Shown here one piece after another: positions 61,036 through 64,000 of a stretch of DNA of 64,000 nucleotides; within the stretch, counting starts at the first letter, position 1; the number at the start of each line of letters is the position of its first letter. A program made the translations under genes and the position numbers. Source of the stretch: Devosia sp. (GTDB lineage Bacteria; Pseudomonadota; Alphaproteobacteria; Rhizobiales; Devosiaceae); NCBI RefSeq assembly GCF_028290625.1, contig NZ_JAQGJM010000038.1:1-64000 (forward strand), given 5' to 3'. The notes under the pieces are model-generated. The model was not told where the DNA came from, made no database searches, and saw nothing but the letters and a program-made list of their open reading frames with translations.

Positions 61036-61999
61036 GCAGTTGCGCGGTTTCCATATAGCGCTCCGCCAGCCGAGCGGTCCCAGCGGCAAAACCCGGCGCA
61101 TGGGTCTGGGCCAGGCTGGTTTCGCCATGCGAGCTGATCCAGGCCAGCAGCGCCATGCGGCGCAGCATCACCATCGTATCCATCGCCGCCAGATCGGCAG
61201 CCGAAAGCGACCGGACGGCTGTGTAACCCTCCAGCCACGCCGCCTTCAGCGCCGGGATGGCCAGATGGGTCTCGTGGAAGGAAATGGCAGCGGCAAAGTC
61301 GTAGGCGAACCAGCAAAACCCGCAATCGTCGAAATCGATCAGGGTGACGTCGTCGCCATCGACCAACAGGTTGCCCAGCCGCATATCGGCATGGATCAAC
61401 CCGAACCGATCGGGCGCGGTGCCGTACTCGGCCAGTTGCCGACGCAGCAGTCCATCCAGCCGGTCGAGGGTCGCCCTGATGAAGGGCGTGATCTCCCGCG
61501 CAGCGCGCCAATCGCCCCACAGACCATCGGCATCCAGAATCCGCTCGGCGCTCCAGACCTGCCGCGTGAAACCCGCCGGCCGGCGCCAATCGATGACGTG
61601 CTGGTGCATCTGCGCGGCAAACCCACCCAGCGTGACGAACAGCTCGCCCAGATTGCTGGTCGGCGATGGCTCCTGCCCCGGCGCATAGGCGAACAGCACC
61701 GCCAGCCGCGGCTCATGCCCCGGCTGATCGAAGGATTGCAGGATTTGGCCATTGCGGCCCCTGATGGGTTTGGGCACCGGCAGCCGGGTATCGCGCCGCA
61801 GCGCCATCAGCCAGGCCAGCTCGCTCTCGACCGAAGCGCGCGACTGATAGCCGGGCCGATGCACGCGCAGGCAATAGCTCTCGCCAAACGGCGCATCGAT
61901 GCGAAAGGTGTGATTTTCAGAATGATTGATCAGCTGCGCCGTACCGGCAGCCGTTTCCGACCACAACTGCAATGCGCCGATGAGGCCGGGAATGCTCAA
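61028..61999 (-). CDS. Aminoglycoside phosphotransferase-family kinase (APH/homoserine kinase type II)
   Basis: 323 residues of the APH/choline kinase fold. Brenner motif HADMRLGNLLVDGDD and the DFDDCGFCWFAYDFA metal loop are intact. The N-lobe has HTFRIDAPFGESYCLRVHRP. The likely substrate is a small hydroxyl compound such as homoserine, choline or a sugar; resistance function should not be assumed. Its end overlaps the convergent polymerase gene by 8 bases. Confidence 0.87.
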   Translation of the reverse strand: MSIPGLIGALQLWSETAAGTAQLINHSENHTFRIDAPFGESYCLRVHRPGYQSRASVESELAWLMALRRDTRLPVPKPIRGRNGQILQSFDQPGHEPRLAVLFAYAPGQEPSPTSNLGELFVTLGGFAAQMHQHVIDWRRPAGFTRQVWSAERILDADGLWGDWRAAREITPFIRATLDRLDGLLRRQLAEYGTAPDRFGLIHADMRLGNLLVDGDDVTLIDFDDCGFCWFAYDFAAAISFHETHLAIPALKAAWLEGYTAVRSLSAADLAAMDTMVMLRRMALLAWISSHGETSLAQTHAPGFAAGTARLAERYMETAQLLR

Positions 62000-62103
62000 T
62001 GCAACGGCATCCGGATTGTGCCCTCAAGCTTCGTGCATGACGATATCCCGAATGGCTGGGGATATGCCATGCGACATCAATGTCATCTACGATGAGTGGG
62101 AAT

Positions 62104-62180
62104 TGGTCGGAGCGGCCGGATTTGAACCGACGACCCTTTGTCCCCCAGACAAATGCGCTACCAGGCTGCGCTACGCCCCG
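62104..62180 (-). tRNA. tRNA-Pro (anticodon GGG)
   Basis: 77 bases with encoded CCA. The acceptor CGGGGCG pairs with CGCTCCG, with one G-U pair. The anticodon stem TTTGT/ACAAA closes loop CTGGGGG, so the anticodon is GGG. The T arm contains GGTTCAAATCC. Confidence 0.94.
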
Positions 62181-62276
62181 ACTGCGCGGAGACATACGGA
62201 AAGAGGAGTTTTGAGGCAACCCCAATTTTCCGGAATTGGGGACAAAGCGAAAATTAGCGTGGCTTTGCCCCCACGT

Positions 62277-62486
62277 TCAATCCGGCCGTAGGGCCGTGAG
62301 TTCGGCAAGACCCGCTTCCCGAGACATTACCGGCTCATAGCCTAACTCATTGCGCGCCTTGGTGATATCGACCGTGACCTCCACCGCCGAGGTCGCGAAG
62401 ACCTGTCCAGTGATCGGAGCTTTATTCGCCCGTTTTTCTATGCGGCCAATGTTCGCCATGGCGCTCAAGTGCCTGTGGCTTGTCAA
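62277..62486 (-). pseudogene. C-terminal fragment of an NAD-dependent epimerase/dehydratase
   Basis: The 69-codon frame ends in VDITKARNELGYEPVMSREA and GLAEL. This is the characteristic C-terminus of extended SDR epimerases such as hopanoid-associated sugar epimerase and related NAD-dependent epimerases. The remaining 250 or more residues, including the Rossmann fold, are absent; the upstream neighbour is the TetR gene end. It lies 96 bases from tRNA-Pro. Confidence 0.6.
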
Positions 62487-62511
62487 TCGCTCCTGCGAAC
62501 CGCTTCTGCCG

Positions 62512-63174
62512 TCAGGCTGCGTAAAACTTCAGGAACATGGCCACGCCGCTGGCGACCACGCGGCTGATTTCTTCGGCGGGCATTTCCTGCCGCAGATTGC
62601 CGAACAGGCGCCGCTTGAACGAGGAGGCCATCGACAGCTCGATAAACTGCCGCGCTGCCAGCTCGGTATCTTCGATGCGCAGTTCGCCCGATGCGACCTT
62701 GGCGTCGAGGAACGTCTTGAGCACGACAATGGCCGAAAATGGATCGGGACCGAAGAACCGCGTGGCCAAGTCCGGCATGCGTTCGGTTACGGCCAGCACC
62801 ATGCGCTGCGCCCGGATCACCACGTCGGAGGTCATCTTGGTGGTGGTGGCAACACCAAAGCGCTGCAAGGCCTCGGCGGTGGATTGGGCTTCGTTGAGCT
62901 CATGTTCGGCGAAAGTCAGCATGGCCGTGCGTTCGCGCTCGATCAGGCTGCCGAACAGTTCTTCCTTGTTCTGGAAGTAGACGTAGATCGTGCCCTTGGA
63001 GACGCCGGCCTCGGCGGTGATCTCGTTCATGCTGGCGGCCTCGAAGCCCAGCTTGAGAAAGCAGTTCTTGGCGCCGTCGAGAATCTGGTCGCGCTTGGCG
63101 GGGTCCTGCCCTGCCGCCGCGCGGCCGCGCTGGATTGCGGGAGCAAGAGGGGCGTCATTTTGTGAGTCGTTCAC
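62512..63174 (-). CDS. TetR/AcrR family regulator
   Basis: 220 residues from the GTG at 63174, with AAGGAG 7 bases upstream. The N-terminal helix-turn-helix is ITAEAGVSKGTIYVYFQNKEELF. The C-terminal ligand domain is of the AcrR/TetR_C type. It diverges from an HlyD-type efflux gene and two operators lie between them, so it most likely represses that pump. Confidence 0.92.
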   Translation of the reverse strand: MNDSQNDAPLAPAIQRGRAAAGQDPAKRDQILDGAKNCFLKLGFEAASMNEITAEAGVSKGTIYVYFQNKEELFGSLIERERTAMLTFAEHELNEAQSTAEALQRFGVATTTKMTSDVVIRAQRMVLAVTERMPDLATRFFGPDPFSAIVVLKTFLDAKVASGELRIEDTELAARQFIELSMASSFKRRLFGNLRQEMPAEEISRVVASGVAMFLKFYAA

Positions 63175-63200
63175 TATGCACTCCTTGCATGGTTGGCCTT

Positions 63201-63216
63201 CGAACCGAGCGGTTCG
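63201..63216. promoter_or_regulatory. TetR-type operator 1
   Basis: CGAACCG-AG-CGGTTCG is a 7-bp inverted repeat with a 2-base spacer, 27 bases upstream of the TetR start. It shares its half-site with the second palindrome. Confidence 0.7.
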
Positions 63217-63257
63217 ATTTATGTTGATATGGAATATGGAGAGGTCTATGTCAATCG

Positions 63258-63274
63258 AACCGAACAGTTCGGTT
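63258..63274. promoter_or_regulatory. TetR-type operator 2
   Basis: AACCGAA-CAG-TTCGGTT is a 7-bp inverted repeat about 30 bases before the HlyD-type start. Half-site CGAACCG is common to both operators. Confidence 0.7.
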
Positions 63275-63304
63275 TAATGAATTCAAGCTCTGTGGTGCTC
63301 CGCT

Positions 63305-64000
63305 ATGGCCAACGATAACGATAAAGTCCGCCGCTTGCCTGCTGCCCGCCGGTCCCAGACCGCAGCCGCGCCCGCTCCCCTTGAGGCGCCAGATGTAGCG
63401 CCCGAGACCCCCGAAATGGCTCCGACGCAGGAAGCAGCGCCCGCCCTTGCTGCACCCGTCAAGGTAAAAGGCGGCAGCCGCCGCCGGATCGTCGTCTCGG
63501 TGATCGCCCTGCTGGCGCTCGCCGGCGCTGGTTGGTTCGGCAACAATTATTACACGACCGGCCGCTTCATGGTCTCCACCGACGACGCTTATGTCGTTGG
63601 CGATATCACCACCATTTCGCCCAAGGTCACCGGTTATGTGACCCAGGTCAATGTGGTTGCCAACCAATCGGTCAAGGCCGGCGATGCACTGGTGACGCTG
63701 GACGACGGCGATTATCGCATCGCCCGCGACCAGGTCCAGGCGACCATCGACACCCAGCACCTGACGCTGGCCCGTATCGACGCCCAGATCACCGGCGCTG
63801 GCGCTGCCGTTACCCAGGCCGAGGCGCAGAAGACCGCGCTCCAGGCTGCCCAGCGCAATGCCCAATTGGCCTTCGATCGCTCCACCGAGCTGACGGCCCG
63901 CGCCGTCGTCTCGCAGGCCGATCTCGACAAGGCTACGGCCGCGCTCGACCAAGCCAATGCCAATCTGGCGGCTGGCAACGCGCAGATCACCGCCGCACAG
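63305..64000 (+). CDS. HlyD/EmrA-type membrane fusion protein (partial, cut by window end)
   Basis: The first 232 codons from the ATG at 63305 are seen; the right edge cuts the gene. A cytoplasmic Ala/Pro-rich N-terminus precedes a single membrane helix (IVVSVIALLALAGAGWFG). The EmrA signature STDDAYVVGDITTISPKVTG starts the periplasmic barrel and lipoyl domains (VTLDDGDY), followed by the coiled coil (AEAQKTALQAAQRNAQ). It bridges an inner-membrane transporter (probably MFS or ABC) and an outer-membrane channel for drug efflux. Confidence 0.9.
   Translation, partial: MANDNDKVRRLPAARRSQTAAAPAPLEAPDVAPETPEMAPTQEAAPALAAPVKVKGGSRRRIVVSVIALLALAGAGWFGNNYYTTGRFMVSTDDAYVVGDITTISPKVTGYVTQVNVVANQSVKAGDALVTLDDGDYRIARDQVQATIDTQHLTLARIDAQITGAGAAVTQAEAQKTALQAAQRNAQLAFDRSTELTARAVVSQADLDKATAALDQANANLAAGNAQITAAQ

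Noticed and set aside
59746..61128. A 460-codon minus-strand frame opposite the polymerase gene
   Set aside because: Composition (Asp, His, Gln, Arg-rich) is typical of antisense reading in GC-rich DNA; the plus strand encodes a recognisable membrane polymerase.
61926..62291. Frames containing GFEPTTLCPPDKCATRLRYA and VAQPGSAFVWGTKGRRFKSG
   Set aside because: They are translations through the tRNA-Pro gene and recur as false proteins in many annotations.

Overview
The window reads as a chromosomal segment of a GC-rich alphaproteobacterium of the Hyphomicrobiales, probably Devosia-like. This is inferred from protein style, the COX15/DUF2842 pair, and a Rhizobiales-type palindromic intergenic repeat at 3176-3274. 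No rRNA, plasmid, phage or complete insertion sequence is visible. Four tRNA genes are present: Arg-TCT, Glu-TTC, Glu-CTC and Pro-GGG.

Layout. (1) 1-9760: a sugar or cyclitol uptake and catabolism operon on the minus strand. It holds an ABC importer, three sugar-phosphate-isomerase-like TIM barrels and a Gfo/Idh/MocA dehydrogenase. A divergent LacI regulator and two TGCAATCGATTGCA-type operators sit beside it. (2) 9760-13460: tRNA-Arg, a small repeat cluster and a large glycine-rich autotransporter. (3) 13462-33819: a catabolic island with a TRZ/ATZ-type amidohydrolase, a two-component Rieske oxygenase, a nitrilase-fold amidase, an allantoinase/hydantoinase-like enzyme, NIPSNAP, a two-subunit xanthine-dehydrogenase-like hydroxylase, RidA, a DapA-type aldolase, a NitT/TauT-type ABC importer, two SDR paralogs, a BASS transporter and two GntR/FCD regulators. 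Palindromes of the form TGGT-N2-ACCA lie in the control regions and suggest one regulon. (4) 34000-51400: mostly housekeeping genes, including hemolysin III, DUF192, a double cold-shock protein, glyoxalase, tRNA-Glu genes, cfa, recJ, glpX, hom, an aminotransferase, a glycosyltransferase, a dicarboxylate symporter and rplM-rpsI. (5) 51508-61035: ctaA, DUF2842 and an exopolysaccharide locus. (6) 61028-64000: an APH-type kinase, tRNA-Pro, an epimerase fragment, and a TetR/HlyD efflux pair cut by the right edge.

The strongest candidate for an undescribed system is the island at 13462-33819. Its enzymes fit oxidation, deamination and ring opening of a nitrogen heterocycle or cyclic ureide, followed by amide hydrolysis and aldol cleavage. 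Several members lack the textbook catalytic residues of their families: His to Gln in the allantoinase-like metal motif, Lys to Arg in the nitrilase triad, and no YxxxK in either SDR. The substrate cannot be named from sequence.

Other points of interest are mutually exclusive hairpins at 37088-37155, a stem covering the start region of the polysaccharide chain-length gene (56319-56371), an HTH-like domain fused to homoserine dehydrogenase, a 28-residue membrane protein coupled to the aminotransferase, and intergenic repeats with a compensating stem change. Coordinates and starts were read by eye. Family calls rest on motif recognition, not on searches.
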